A stretch of 64,000 nucleotides of DNA from Phialocephala subalpina (lineage: Eukaryota; Ascomycota; Leotiomycetes; Helotiales; Mollisiaceae): NCBI GenBank assembly GCA_900073065.1, contig FJOG01000005.1, positions 2,223,818 through 2,287,817 of the forward strand. Reading direction: 5' to 3'. Below, piece by piece: positions 21,420 through 34,200 of this stretch. The position numbers and the translations under genes were made by a program. The notes below the pieces were generated by a model. It had not been told where the DNA came from. It did no database searches and worked only from the letters and a program-made list of their open reading frames with translations. Each line of letters begins with the position of its first letter. Position 1 is the first letter of the stretch.

Positions 21420-21612
21420 GCTCACACTAGGACATCAAGACCCAGCATCTCATGTTCAAGGAAGGATTGACTCACCATCCTCCTAGAACCACAAGGCTCC
21501 AGCCTCGGCCCCTCATTAAGCAAACTCCCCAACCAAGCACATACCCAACAGGTATATATACCTCCCCGCCCCCGTCCCACGTCCGTCGCACACCTCAATC
21601 TGAACTTCCCTT
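21420..21612 (-). pseudogene. Decayed gene unit E, 5' part
   Basis: Shares the upstream blocks of the family: TGTGCGACGGACGTGG (TATGCGACGGACGTGG in unit D) and GAGGCTGGAGCC corresponding to AAGGCCGGAGCC in unit D. An 86-codon open frame covers it (RCATDVGRGRGGIYTCWV, then LLNEGPRLEPCGS), but the RLRLANV block is not recognisable, so it is an incomplete, decayed copy. Confidence 0.4.
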
Positions 21613-22831
21613 GCAAGCAGGTTGGTTCCCAGCTACCAATACATGAAGAAAGAGCTGCGAGAACGGATACAGCTGACAACACCTTTTATTTCAATCATCT
21701 GGCAAGTACTGAAGTATATATGAAGGATCTAGCAATACCACACCGTGGCAAATGAGGATCTGGAGATAGGTACTAAGAGAAGGGAGTGTTTGTTATCAGG
21801 TGGACGAGTGCTATCAACGAAGGGATGCTAGATTGATTAGGTGTTGACAGCAGAAAGTGGTTGGAGAAAGAGGAATTGAGATGAGGTGGGATGTTATGGG
21901 ACGAGAGCTGAGAAGTATGATTTTGATTGTCCCATCAGCTCTGGGACGTTGAAATCTGGATTTCAGGTGAGAGGCAAAAGGTGGAAAAATGTGAAAACAG
22001 TGTGCATGCATGAAAATCAGTTCAGGAAAAAAGCAAAGTCGTGTCGCTCCCTGGGACATTGAAACCCAGCCTTAAAGTACAGCCAAAGGAACCAGAAACG
22101 CAAGGAGAAGCATTGTAAAATCAGCAAATAGCACAGGGACAAAATAAAGTCGTGCCACTTGGCGGGACATTCAAAATTTCACCAAAGTCACGCGTGTTTC
22201 TCAAAGGGTGTCTGAAGGTACTTCATTCCCATCCTATCCCACGCTCTCTAAAAAGAGCAGAAATCATTGTCCCATCCCTTTCAGGACATCCATATCAGAT
22301 CCAGGAAACCTAATCCTATGAATCTGCAATTGCATTGAAAAAAATTGAAAGAACCACCACCCCGGTCCGCACAGTGAATACCATGCTCATCCCTATGAAA
22401 GAAAAACCCTAAACGCCTCGCTGTATGTAAATCGAATGTCTGTGCCTGCCATATGCGTCATTGCTTCATTTGATATGAGCGCTGCGCTCGCTCGTTGTGC
22501 TGTGATCCAAGCTCCCTTAGGCGCTGATCATCCTATCGCAGAAAGAACCATGATGTATGTAAAGCAACGCAACGCAAGTATGAAACCCCCAAACGCCATA
22601 AACCAGATAATGTGTTGTGAAGTCGATTGTGTGTTCGTAAGTCGTGTCGTGTGGGGGGACATTGGAAGGGAGTGGGATGGTGGGGGTATGGAGGGGTCGA
22701 CTGTCGATCTTTGGAAAAATGTATGCAAGAGCACGAGGACGTGCAGCGTCGATTGAAGAAAGCAGGTACCCGCCCATCGATCTCCAGACTCCTATATTCC
22801 CTTCCGCCCAATGTATGTGTATGCCCACCTC
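21613..22831. other. 3' flank of the 22.8-kb gene, with a repeated 30-bp motif
   Basis: No gene seen. A 30-bp motif, AAAGTCGTGTCGCT followed by a GGGACATTGAAA block, occurs at 22035-22064, 22146-22175 and 22638-22667 in the same orientation. Its function is unknown. Confidence 0.4.
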
Positions 22832-23968
22832 TCAATTCTTCTTCCCCAATCGAATGAATCTCGTACGAAGCCACATAACGAACTTAGTCCACGCACTATG
22901 CGTCTTCGCCTTCGTCGTATTTGTATTTCGTCTCGGCCGACCCTCATAATTCCCATCGCCAAATGCAGGAGGAGTTTGACCCGCAGATACAGAATCGTAG
23001 CCTCGACCGACAAAGACATCGCTTCCCTTCTCATTTTGTTGCATGGTGAGATCGCTCTTGGATCGGTTTCCGCGCGTCTTTCGTGTAGCTTCACTCTGAC
23101 CGGATGCTCTGCGCGCCTCACGCTCGTAGTTCATGGCTTCCTTGCGTTGTCTTTTCTCTAATGCCTTGATCTCCTCCGCGGCGGCTTTGGCTTCCTTCGC
23201 GTCCTCCTTCTCTTGGAATCGTCGGCGGGCTTCGTGGATTGTCTCTCCGCGACCGGTATCAACGTCAGAGCGACTGCGGACCCGCCAACCGGTCTTGTCG
23301 AGAGAGGTGCGGATGGCGGAGACGGGCGACATGGTGTCGGTGGGAGATGCGATATCGGGTGAGAGTGTAGAATTATGTAGACTCGTGTGTGACGTCGCCA
23401 ACGCCAGGCGCGACGATGACGGTTTGGTTTGGATGCGGAGGTTTGGAAGTTGGTTGTTGGAGGTGAGGACGGGACTCGAGATCGAAGTTGTCGGGGTTAA
23501 AGAGGTCGTTCGATTTGAGAGGTTCGAAGGTGAGCGGAATTGATGTTGCTGTATCTGGTCTTCATCTTCTTCCACCGTGGGAGAATTGGTATTGCTCAAT
23601 TCACTTTCGCGCAGCGAATTCTGGTACGAGGCTGCGATGGGCGGAGTGTATGGTCGAGGTGTTTGCTGGAAGGGATGCACGAAACTTCCCGTTCGATGGC
23701 CACTGCCTGTTGTCGCGGTCGAGAATTGAGATGTTCCGCTGGTTGAGCGGTGGTGGTATCCTCTCCGGCCTGTTTGTGCAAACCCAACATCGTGCGAACT
23801 TCGCGATGCACCACCCATCCCATATTCGTAAATTCCCAAGCCATCCTGCTCAGCAGCCGGCCGGTCCAGGTCCAGCGAATTCTTCTCGCTCTGTGTCAAC
23901 TTGCGCAGGATGGGCTTGACCTTGGTTCTCGATTTCGATACTCGCTCGCCATTATGATAGCTGGACAT
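22832..23968 (-). CDS. Disordered, probably conserved fungal protein, 378 aa
   Basis: A single-exon gene starting MSSYHNGERVSKSRTKVKP. The N-terminus is basic (KPILRKLTQSEKNSLDLDR), and the middle is Ser/Thr/Pro-rich with many SP/TP sites (LSPDIASPTDTMSPVSAIR) that could be kinase targets. A predicted long helix rich in K, E, A and R follows (ARRRFQEKEDAKEAKAAAEE, continuing to EREARRASG). The C-terminus ends in a basic aromatic stretch, WTKFVMWLRTRFIRLGKKN, which could associate with membranes. There is no catalytic motif. Length, composition and the absence of internal stops make it a real gene; I do not recognise a function. Confidence 0.75.
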   Translation of the reverse strand: MSSYHNGERVSKSRTKVKPILRKLTQSEKNSLDLDRPAAEQDGLGIYEYGMGGASRSSHDVGFAQTGRRGYHHRSTSGTSQFSTATTGSGHRTGSFVHPFQQTPRPYTPPIAASYQNSLRESELSNTNSPTVEEDEDQIQQHQFRSPSNLSNRTTSLTPTTSISSPVLTSNNQLPNLRIQTKPSSSRLALATSHTSLHNSTLSPDIASPTDTMSPVSAIRTSLDKTGWRVRSRSDVDTGRGETIHEARRRFQEKEDAKEAKAAAEEIKALEKRQRKEAMNYEREARRASGQSEATRKTRGNRSKSDLTMQQNEKGSDVFVGRGYDSVSAGQTPPAFGDGNYEGRPRRNTNTTKAKTHSAWTKFVMWLRTRFIRLGKKN

Positions 23969-26900
23969 GGTTGCACGAAGCCGTGGCCGCGACTGGTCTC
24001 TCTCTTCGACGGCAGCCTCTTCGTCTGCGTCTGCGACTTCTTTCTCGACTTCGTCTTCCCCTCAGCTGGTCACCGCAACTCATATACGGAATATCATCGA
24101 CCTCGCATGCCTGCGCTGCAGCCGGTGCTTCCGGGGGATTGATTTTCGACGTCGGTCAATTGCCCTAGCCACGACGACGATGCAGCAGCGACGACGTGAT
24201 ATGCTGATGGCAGGTTGATGGACAGAGGATTGCGTAGTTTGCTGGGCTGAGGTCGTCGTCGGAACAGGCGATTCAATCAACAAGAATCAGCCTCAGCATG
24301 CCTGGGGCGAGGACTGGGCCTCCTCAGCAGAGTGGTGAACAGTGCACTGCTCAGAATGTACTTGGTTGCTGGGGGCATTATCGCTCCTCCTATCAGCGCC
24401 CTTTCACTGGCTGGGCCGCACTGGACTGCCCACTTTCGTCTCGTCCTCCACTGTCCGAGGATTCCGACCCCTCAATGGTCTGGTCTGCTGCGTAGGACGG
24501 AGATACGGATGGCTCGGCGACATTATTGCTGACTGTGGAGTTTCAAATCAACGGGTGCAAAGTATCGAGAGTTTGAGGGTGCAAGAGAAAGAGAGGAGGG
24601 CCGTCAATTGTACCTACCATTCAAGTCAAGGCCCGTTTCATTAATGGAGGGACGCAAGGGGGACGGGGGTGGATTCTGACAGATGGGATTTGCTGGTGGG
24701 CGTGGAGTCACTGGGCTACGAAGGGATCATGATCAACATGCGGCGGTACGGGCAGAGGCGCCATGTTCTGGCTGAGATCTGTGTGCCGATGTCACGATGA
24801 AGATCATCCAAGACCGAGATCGGTACCATGGGAACGCCCGCTATGTAGCCACTAGACTATAACTTACCTGATATATTGCCATGACATGTTTATTTCTGCA
24901 CATCTGCCGTCTGGAGCAAGAAGCAGAACAATTGATGCTGATCCCCTCCACACTGCAGACCAGTTGCTGTATGTATGAGGCAGAAACTGAACGAATTTTC
25001 ATTGTACATGATGCAGTATGTACTTTGCGTAGCATTGCTTGAGCTGGCCGAAACAAACCGTGTCCAGACTCGACCTCGACTCGCAGCCAGACGCGAGATA
25101 CCAAGCATTCCAAGGATTGGATATAGAGGTGCTCACTGGACGCTTTCTCCGGTTTCAGGTCCTGCTTGCTGATATCTGAAATATCTTGCGACTTGGCCGG
25201 CGGCACGGCGGTTGGAGCTGGATAATATATTTTCCGAGGTATACAACTCCTATCCAACAGTTCTCATTCCCGAATGCACCACGTTGCTTCTTCTTCAGCC
25301 GGTATGCAAGCCAGAAATCAGCTCACTTACCCGTCCCGTGCTGGCTGTACCGAAAACCTGGATTATATTGATAGTAGGTGTTCCTGATTCGACTCGGGGT
25401 GTGTGCAAGTCAGTGCAGTACATCAGATAAAGAAAACAAAATGTCGCAGATGATGAATGGAAGGGGGCTTCCGTGTTCTCCAACTCTGCCAGTTGTCTGA
25501 CTCGGGGAACGTCCTGTCCCGTTCCCATATGTGAGGTTCCAAGCCAGAAATGTCACCACTTTTGAAATGAATGAGTAAGAACTTGAACCCTCCTTGGAGA
25601 CAATCGCCGATTCCGACTCACTGCTACCTGCCGCATCCAGATGCCAGATAAGGCGGAACATAAGAAGGTGATCTTATCGATCAGATCAAATGTTGGAAGT
25701 CCAGATACACCAGATACGGAGCTAGTCTAGGCCAGAGGTTCCAAATTCCGTGATGGCCGTCTCATCGGCCGTGGTCTACCACCATCTTTGGCCCGGATAA
25801 CCTTTCCTAACCTCATCAGTTTGGCAGATTTTTGACAGACAAAAGAGGAACCGACTCGAATCGATCACTTGCATACAGCCGTGCATCCGTTCCGCTATCG
25901 ATGGTTGCGTTGCATTGCTGCCGAGCTGCCCAAGAGGCGTTTGGTGCTGGTGGAAGGTGGTTCGCTACTACTAGCGATAAACCATGGTAATGCAGATCAA
26001 AGAACTTGAGGCTATTCTTGTTGGTGGTCCCATCTCTGGAGATGTAAGCCATAGAAACGCAGGGTTCTGGAAGATATGTAAGTTCTTCCAATCTGCTTTC
26101 ATGTACTTGATACTACTGCAAGTTGGAAGCGTCGTATTGACTGCCAGCCCTGACCTGGGACTTCGTTTGAGATTTTCGAGATTTTTCAAACTGCGGTTCT
26201 GGATATGTCGGCATGTGATATTTGTTTCGGCACAGGAAGGCAAGTCCACCTTTAGCTGGTCCATCCAAGATACATTACTCGCTCATCCGAAGACTTGAAT
26301 AGTGTTTAAGGTTAGAGGTCGTCTGTTTGGCGAACTTGATGAGCCCACAGATCAGCACTGCATGAGATGCCGCTGCTGATTTTTCTTTTTGCGCTGAGCC
26401 GCCGTACATGCTGAGGTGACTTCCAAGGTACTGCTGAGGTACGAGACTGGGCCTGTGTTTCGATAGCGAGATTGACTAAATAGTGGAGTCGGGAATGGAG
26501 TCGTGAAAGGAGGGGTTGCTTGGTGGTCCCCTGTGATGAAGAAAGATAAAGCACACGCCACCATGCGTTCATTGCTGCTCCGCTGGCCTTTTTCAGCTCA
26601 AAGTGCAGATTTGGAACCATTGGTGCTGGTGTTGGAACCGGATATACCACCAATGTTTGGCAGGTGGTTCATGTACAGGTACATGATCCACGCTCCGTTC
26701 CCGCTGAGGTTAATAAGGGGAAGAGCCTCGTGCTTCCGAACCAAGATCCAGGTCGCATTGACAAAACCGCTGGGAGCTTAGCAGGACTGCCCGAGAACCC
26801 CGTCATCTCTAACATCGGGATCTCAACGCTCTTGCAGCACCAGAACGGATGTGTCTGTTAATCTTCGGAGGCGCGTATTTCGACCATAGAATGTCCGACA

Positions 26901-29524
26901 TCGTCGCATCAAACTTGTTCGTGATTCTCCACCATTGCACCACAGTCGCGCTTCGCTCCAGGTTGCTCTTACGATCAGTGCTCTAGTCAGCTGGCAAACC
27001 CCGCCCGGCCATTGTAGTCAGTCGTATGTGTCTCAGCAACTAACTCCCGTCATCCACGAACGCCAGCATTCGGCATGAGCAAAGAGGGGAGCCACTAGCT
27101 CTCAGCCTTTTGTAATATGTCTAATATTTCGAGGCGGCAACAGCGTGAGCATCGCTTTTCAAATTTAGAGGACCCTGAAAAGCCAAGGTCAAGGGCAAGG
27201 AGACCAGTCCTGGTCCTGGCTGGCATCCTAACATCTGCGGCTTCCGCTGGAGAAATCTTGATCCGTAATGTCAGTGCTCCCGTTGAACTCGGAATCGATG
27301 TACTATATGTGTACATTCGGAGTACCTCGCATGTAGGGACTACTGGCTGCATGAGAGCTGCAGCCCATCGCGTCACTCTGCGCCGACGAACGCTTGTGTG
27401 TAAGGTAGAAACATCGTCGTCCTCTGGACTGGAGGTAGCCTGGTACTGGAGAGAAAGATGCTCAGTTCTGGCCGAAGCTGCTGGAACCATGAGAGGGGCG
27501 TTATAGCTCATCATCCCTCCTCCATTATGTTACAGAAACATGCTCGACTCGGTCGATGTACGGCCGCGTGCCCTCTTGATTTTGCCAATTGCAATATGCC
27601 ATGTTGATCTCGGTACCCTGGAGAACGAGACCGTCTGGTACCGTGGTGAATCCTGACGAGTACCATTGCCCAACCGTTCTTCCTGGACCAGTCTGCTGCC
27701 ACGGCTCCAGCCTCGATGGCCAGCACTTATGCCACTTAACGAGGTAACTTGACCAAGGGCAGCGAGAGCTCCTCATTGCTACACCATCTTTTGCATCTAT
27801 TCGCGGGCCCGAAAGGAAAGTCGTTGCGAACCTCGAAGGCCGGTCCTGACTGGCAGCTCTGCACACAATCGCCATCAAGGCTGGCTCTGTGGCGCCTGCA
27901 TGCCCGCAGCAGGGTCTCCAAGCGAAGCGCCTCCATTCCTGACAACCCCGTCGTCTCTAGCCCCTCAGTGGTTGCTGAAGGAGGCGTGAAGCTCCGGACT
28001 TTCTTCAAAAGGCGTTTTCATGTGTACCAAAACGTCTCCGTGCAGCGGGCTATTGTCCTTCTCGTTAAAGCCAGGCCACCAATTCCCACCGCACCCTACT
28101 GTCCACCCCCATCCAAGCGCTCTCCATTGCACATTGCGCAAAAGACTGGGGGCGCATTGCGGGCTCGGTTGTTTTCCCTGGTTACCCATTCAGGCTGTCC
28201 TAGAGTGAGCAGCGTACAGATCTCGCAAACGGCCTTTGCATCGCCGTTGAAGCTGTTGAAGGTAAGGTCTCCCGCAACCTTACCGAGTAACAATGCCCAT
28301 GGACGGCCATTGATACTGCGACAGAGACTGTATTTCCTGCACCACCCGCACGCGGTGGCGCCTTTCGAGTGTAGTTCTTTCTATGTTCATATTCGACAGC
28401 TCGACTGCGATCTGATGTCTCTGTTCGCGTCTCGGCCAGCCAGCATCCCGCATCCCTCCTCTGCTCCCCCAGCGCGTGCTGCTTGTCTCCAAGCAGCAGC
28501 TCCACTCTCCACTCTCCACTCTCCCACTCCCACTCCATCTCGATCCCTGGCCATCCATTGTCCGCCGACTAACGTCAGACTACTCTCGAATCTGTCCCAG
28601 ACAAATGTGACCGATCAAGTTAGCATCCGCTGCTAGACACTCGTTTGTCTGGCCTACTTTGGTTGTAGTTGGTCCTGGTGCCATTCCCGTCTGGCGTGGC
28701 TTGAACTATAAGACCTCCTCTAGACCCTGTGGAGTAGGATTGCAGCATGACATCTCGGCGACCTTCGTGCACGGTGATATATGAAGGGCACTGGTACTTG
28801 TATATTTATCAATTGACTGAGGGCACGGGACGGTGACGGTCGTTTTGTGGTTTTTCGAACGCGGTCCTTCGTTGCTGTTCTGTTGAAGTTATTCCTGACA
28901 TCGACTTGCTTGCCTCGTCTATACTCCTTCCTCGAACGGCAGCCGCACCTCACCTCCACGGGTCCTTCCATTTCCAGTCTTGGAAGCCATTTGCTCACGG
29001 CACGGCGTTGCATTGGGAATTCTGTTGCATTCACGGCTGGATCCTGTGAATACCCAATCGCTACCCAGTCAGGCCAATATCGACCTCGCAGAACTCCAGC
29101 AAAAAGCATCTCTCGCCAGCGAACGCGTGGCTGACACTTTCCCGCACCTCGGGGCCAACGACCACGAGGAGTCTGTCTCATTGACCGCGCTGAAGATTCG
29201 ATTCTGCGAGGCAATACGCGCCTGCCGACGCCATCAACAACAAAATATCAGCTTCGGTCCACCACTCTGGGAATAACTTTCGCTGATCTCGTTCGATTGT
29301 TGGAGGTGAACTGGTCAATATAAATTCGCTTGTCAACCACAACCACTTTTCTCCTGGCAACTCGACACATGACCACCTTTCTCCTCTTCCACAACACTCC
29401 ACAGTGGCAAGTCAGTCAACCGTTTCTTGCCGGACCAACATAATAGATCTCGTAGCCTAGATCTCCTAGCTTTCAAGTCTATTTATCTAGTGGTCCTGGA
29501 CTGTCTTTCCAGCTCCTCGTCAAG
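23969..29524. other. Long region without a confident gene
   Basis: About 5.5 kb between divergently oriented genes. Open frames on both strands are 60-295 codons and none has a recognisable domain. On the minus strand several fragments have somewhat protein-like composition (around 27525-27720 RTVGQWYSSGFTTVPDGLVL, around 26660-26740 GNGAWIMYLYMNHLPN, around 25900-26050 SRDGTTNKNSLKFFDLHYHG), interrupted by stops. This may be one heavily decayed gene or chance. The two ends presumably hold the promoters of the flanking genes. Confidence 0.35.
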
Positions 29525-31291
29525 ATGCTTGCCCTCATTGCAGCCTTCTTTCAGCAGCACCCTGTGCTTTTACTTTGCGCTTTCTGGGTTACTTGGTAAG
29601 TCTGTCCCCGTGGTATCATCTGCAAACACAGGCAGAATTGGTATCAAATTTGGTTGTGGAAATTTGCAAAGTCTTGACATGGAAACTAATGTGCTCTTGG
29701 TAGGCTCCATCGATATGTGCGCCTCTTGGTGAACTGTGTCAGCCATTGGTGCTACAAGACTGTCCCAATCCCAGCGAACCCATCGTATTCATCGAAGGAT
29801 GTCACCGTTATCATCCCTACAATCCACAACAATTTCGAGGAGTTGAGGGAGAGCCTGCAAAGTATTCTCGCTTGCCACCCTTACGAACTGTTACTGGTTA
29901 CTACCTCCAACAAGTACCAAAAACTCACACGATTTGCCAAAACCCTCGAAGTCTCGAATATCCGCATATTCCAGGTCCCCATTGCGAATAAGCGCATCCA
30001 GGTCTGCGAGGCGATTCCAAAGGCCAAGACTTCCATCATTATCATGGCAGACGACGATGTCACGTGGCCAGGCACAATTCTTCCATGGCTTTTGGCTCCA
30101 TTCGAGAACAAGAAAATTGGAGGGGTTGGACCTTGTCAAAGAGTCAAGCGCCTTCGTACTGGCACATTCGGTGAATTCCAATACAATTGGCTTGGCGCAG
30201 CATACATCGAGAGACGCAACTTCGAGATCTCGGCAACACATGGCATTGATGGAGGAACTTCTTGCATGTCTGGTCGCACTTGCGCATTTCGATCCGAAAT
30301 CCTACAAGATCCTCTGTTCCTGGAAGGCTTCAAGACTGAACGCTGGGGCCCTTACTCACTCAATGCCGATGATGACAATTTTGTTACCCGATGGTTGGTG
30401 TCCAATCAATGGAAAACCTGGATCCAGTATAACCGACAGTGCGAAATCGAGACCACCCTGGAAAATAACTACAAATTCCTATATCAATGTTCTCGTTGGG
30501 CCCGCAGTAACTGGCGATCCAACTGGACTAGCACTGTTACTGAGAGACATGTCTGGACGTAAGTTTTTTCCTCTTGCATACTCCCCATGCACTGCTGACA
30601 TGATTTCCAAAGTCAACAACCCTGGTCACTCTACGCATTGCATCTCGCCACATTCACTTCCTTGTCCTTCGTCTTCGACCCTTGGATCTTGACGGCCTCG
30701 TATGTGATCTATGGATGGTCAGGTCTCTGCCTTCAAACCATCTTCATGTTCGCCCTCGTGAAGACGGTCAAGTTGTGGGGCTTGTGGCGACGCAATCCTA
30801 TTGATGTAATCTACTACCCGACCTCGGTTTTGTTTGGCTGGTTCCATGGTACCATCAAGCTCTGGGCTTTGGCAACTCTGAGAATTGTAAGTCACGTGCA
30901 TATGCCCGCCCCTTTCTTCACTTCTAACAACGGCCAGACTTCTTGGGGTAGCCGAGCAGATGGTGACACCAACGACGCCGAACGTATGTATCCTCGAGCT
31001 CGCCGAAGCGAAAGCATCACCCTTCCACCTGGCAACCACCCAGGTCTCGTCCGGTACAAGGATGAGAAGGACTTCCCGATCACTTCCGAGAAGCAAAGAG
31101 ACTCGGACAGCGACGACTTTTCTGAGAAGGACTTCCCGACCACTTCCGAGAAGCAAAGAGACTCGGACAGCGACGACTTTTCTGAGAGCGACTTGGGCTT
31201 CTACTCGAGTCGCTCTGATGATGATAATGACTCTTACGACGACCGAACCTCAAAACCTAATTCTGTATCGACAAAGTCCCATGGACGCTAG
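29525..31291 (+). CDS. Family 2 glycosyltransferase, membrane polysaccharide synthase type
   Basis: Four exons: 29525-29595, 29704-30558, 30613-30886 and 30938-31291, giving 517 aa. Intron 1 is 108 nt; the last intron is 51 nt and in frame, so it could be missed. The N-terminus is a membrane segment (PVLLLCAFWVTW). The GT-A domain starts at DVTVIIPTIHNNFEEL. Key motifs are DDD at 140-142 (IIIMADDDVTWPG), DDD at 246-248 (NADDDNFVTRW) and QCSRW at 285-289, i.e. the UDP-sugar/metal site, the acceptor aspartate and the QxxRW of processive synthases. Further membrane helices follow, then an acidic Ser/Asp-rich tail with a perfect-phase 20-residue tandem repeat. Related fungal proteins (Cps1/GT2) act at the cell surface in hyphal growth; product here unknown. 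Confidence 0.9.
31064..31183 (+). repeat. 60-bp tandem duplication in the GT2 tail
   Basis: Two 60-nt units (31064-31123 and 31124-31183) differ at one base (ATC/ACC). Each encodes EKDFPxTSEKQRDSDSDDFS. Near-identity implies recent expansion; the unit adds acidic SDSDD patches that resemble casein kinase 2 sites. Confidence 0.9.
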
Positions 31292-34200
31292 TGCAGCATA
31301 AATCCAGGGGGGCTTTGTCCGGTAGCATTGTTCTTCTATTCTTCGGCGCGACGACTTTACGATTCACGAACAGGAGGATTACTATTTCAGTTTTACACTC
31401 CGCGGCATGCATGAGCTAGATTCTGCTAGCACAGCAATCAGACTTTTTGAGCAACTTTGTCGACCTTCTCCATTCGAGGATACAGGGCATCTTTGGTTTG
31501 GTTTCTGCTGCATTTTCAGGAGTTTGTTTTACTCTTACCATATGGCACTTATTCTGCATATTGTTTTATTCTGGGAAAGAAGGATGTTCCGGGTGAAAAC
31601 AGGACCGCTTTCTTCTTTTCAACAGCAGCCAAAATTCGGTTTTATTTTTCTTTGGAATGGGATTCACAAGAACGGAAAATTCCTCTTATTCTTCTGGCAC
31701 TGTAACTTTGGGCGGCAAGACTGATTCAAAATGGGTTGTCTCGGGGCTCGTGGAAAATAAAATTCTCCATTCTTCTTTACACAAAAAGCGGCAATTGTTA
31801 CAGCGATGGTGGGGCATTTCCGGTTCTGGAACTGACATTGGGCTCTTTGATACTCACATAGAGGGGTGAGAGGATAGAGATCATCAATAGATGAGATCCA
31901 TTTGATATTTGCAACAATTGCCAAAGCACCAGACGTGATTCAGATCCCCTCAGCACCATGATTCCCAGCCATTGGCACCCCGCACCACTTCCAAACACTT
32001 TTGATTCCCCCCTCGTTCAACAATCACAGCACAACTTTCTTCAGAGCCTCACCTTCAACATCCCATACAACGTCGTCGGAGAAAGTGAAATAAAATTTGT
32101 CCAACAACCTCTAAAAACGCCAATATGTCATGATGCCGGCTGTACCTCTACCTCACTCGTCTGCGCTCTATCTCCGCAAGGCGCTAATGCACCACAAGGG
32201 AACTCTGCATTCTGCATGCACGTCAGGTCCCTGCTGCGTGCAGCCTGGGATGCAGAATGTTTCTCGTCTTCCCTTGTTGGGTGTGGCAGCCTTCCCTAAG
32301 TCGTTCATCGCTAGAAGATTGAAGAGGTGTGGTGATGATGACGATGATGGTGGTTGATGGTGAGAAAGAGGGGCAAAGCAGGCACACCACCTAAATTCGT
32401 ATTTGCTGACGAGGTTGAGAATACGAAGGTACATTGTTACTTTCGGACAACGGAGTCAAAAACCTGAACAACGGGACTCGAAATCGGATGCAAATCGGCT
32501 CTATTTGTTAATGCCATTTTAGCCGGACCGAAATGCTCACTCAAGCCGAGAACGAACCATCGAATAGGCAACTTCTGCGATGGTATAGGGGCTAGGGGTT
32601 AGTCGACTATTACAGATTCTTGTCAATTGTCAATTTTCTTTTTTCCCCTTACCAAGCGGCTTATATAAGGTGCTGGTTTTATGATATGTTTGATTTGAAA
32701 GGGGGAGTTTTTCTTTAAGCGCGAGCTGCGCAACACGCAACAATTGTACTGTAAATAGATTGAGACATTGAGATACGAGGTTTCAACGGCTTTTGTAGAG
32801 TTTGTGATACATCATCATATACGGCAATAAGATTTCTATTTCTGACTCTTTCTTGTTCTTTTATGTGTCTAACTCTGTTGTCTGTCTATCTACCTGAGGT
32901 GCGGGCATTGCACGTGCGGTCCTCATTCCGCTTCCGCTCCCGCTCACTTCAATCCCGACAGCACACCTCTCTTTGGACCATTACCCGAGCGTCTGAGTGG
33001 GTGTGAACCTCGATGCCAGGACATGGGTTATTGGGTCATGGTACAGGGAACAAGAGGACTGCATATGCAAGCCGCATGCAAGAGGGAGACCGACTCATGC
33101 ACGAAGACCGATCTGAAGGGACCTGCAGGAGTGGGCCCTTGCTACTCTTGAGCTGCCTTGTAAAAGAGTGCTTGCTTGACTCAGGAGTCTGGACTTCTTG
33201 ATTCGATTCCTTTGAAGTGAGATGCGAGACCTCGTCATAAGCCTATACGAGGGAGGTCTCGAGAAAACTTTAAAACCAATGTCATGAGATGTTGAAGGAG
33301 AGAGGAGTGGTTTCGATGCCAAGTGGCTGGACGTGCGCAATTGTGTCTGTGCGACGATTGAGTTTTGAGGAAAAAGAATTAAAATGGGCGCCGCTGCTGG
33401 CAATAGAAAAGGAAAATATACCCGCCCGTTTCTGACTTAGCGTAAGCCTCAACTGGTAGCTGCAGAAGCGAGTCTGCGAGCTGCAGTTTTCAGACGCACT
33501 TTTAAGTTTCGGCTTCACGAGACGAAAAATATACTTTTTCTCTCACATGAAACTGAGGGAATGCCCGGGTGCAGCGGGAGACAAGCATGTGTCAACACTG
33601 TCAATTGATAATTCCCATGATATTTCCCATTCTCTACTTTCGTGATCTGGATGTTTGATTTTCCGACTTGACGTGAGATCGTCAAGTTAAGGTTGGTTAC
33701 AGCAGACATGGAACAACCTTGTTTCTCATAGCGGGTGGACACAGCATATTTTGTGTTCCCCTTTGACGCTGATATGATGTGCAGAATACCGTTCCCGCAA
33801 CCACAGGAGAGGAATTCTCGGTTCGGGATTTGATTTGCGTTGGGTTGCGTTGCGTTTGATGTTGTGTGGTACTGTTGGTGGTGGTGGTGGACGCTCACGA
33901 TGTTCCATGGTCCAACTGCGGGGTAAGAAGGCGCAAGACAAGCAAGACCGGGACCTGTGCCCCTCACTAGAGAAAGCTTCTATGTCGAAACACAACCATT
34001 ACCGAACCAACAATGCATTCACAAGTTCTGTGTCCACTCCATGCATATTAGTAACGAGTTTGAATGTTTGAAGAATGTTGGATCTGACATGTCGCGAATA
34101 CAAGGTCAAAGCCAGAGCAGAGATTTCAGCGCACAGGATGAGATGCACTGCTCGTACGAGAAACTGGGGTTTTGACAGTGCAGGAACTGCCTCAATAAGA

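Noticed and set aside
27749..28636. 295-codon plus-strand frame
   Set aside because: Low-complexity Pro/Ser/Arg composition without any domain; overlapping frames on the other strand are equally plausible, so neither is supported.
30887..30937. Reading through the last GT2 intron, which has no stop
   Set aside because: GTAAGT donor, CTAAC branch and CAG acceptor are ideal and the 51 nt are a multiple of three by chance; splicing is the simpler model, although retention cannot be excluded.
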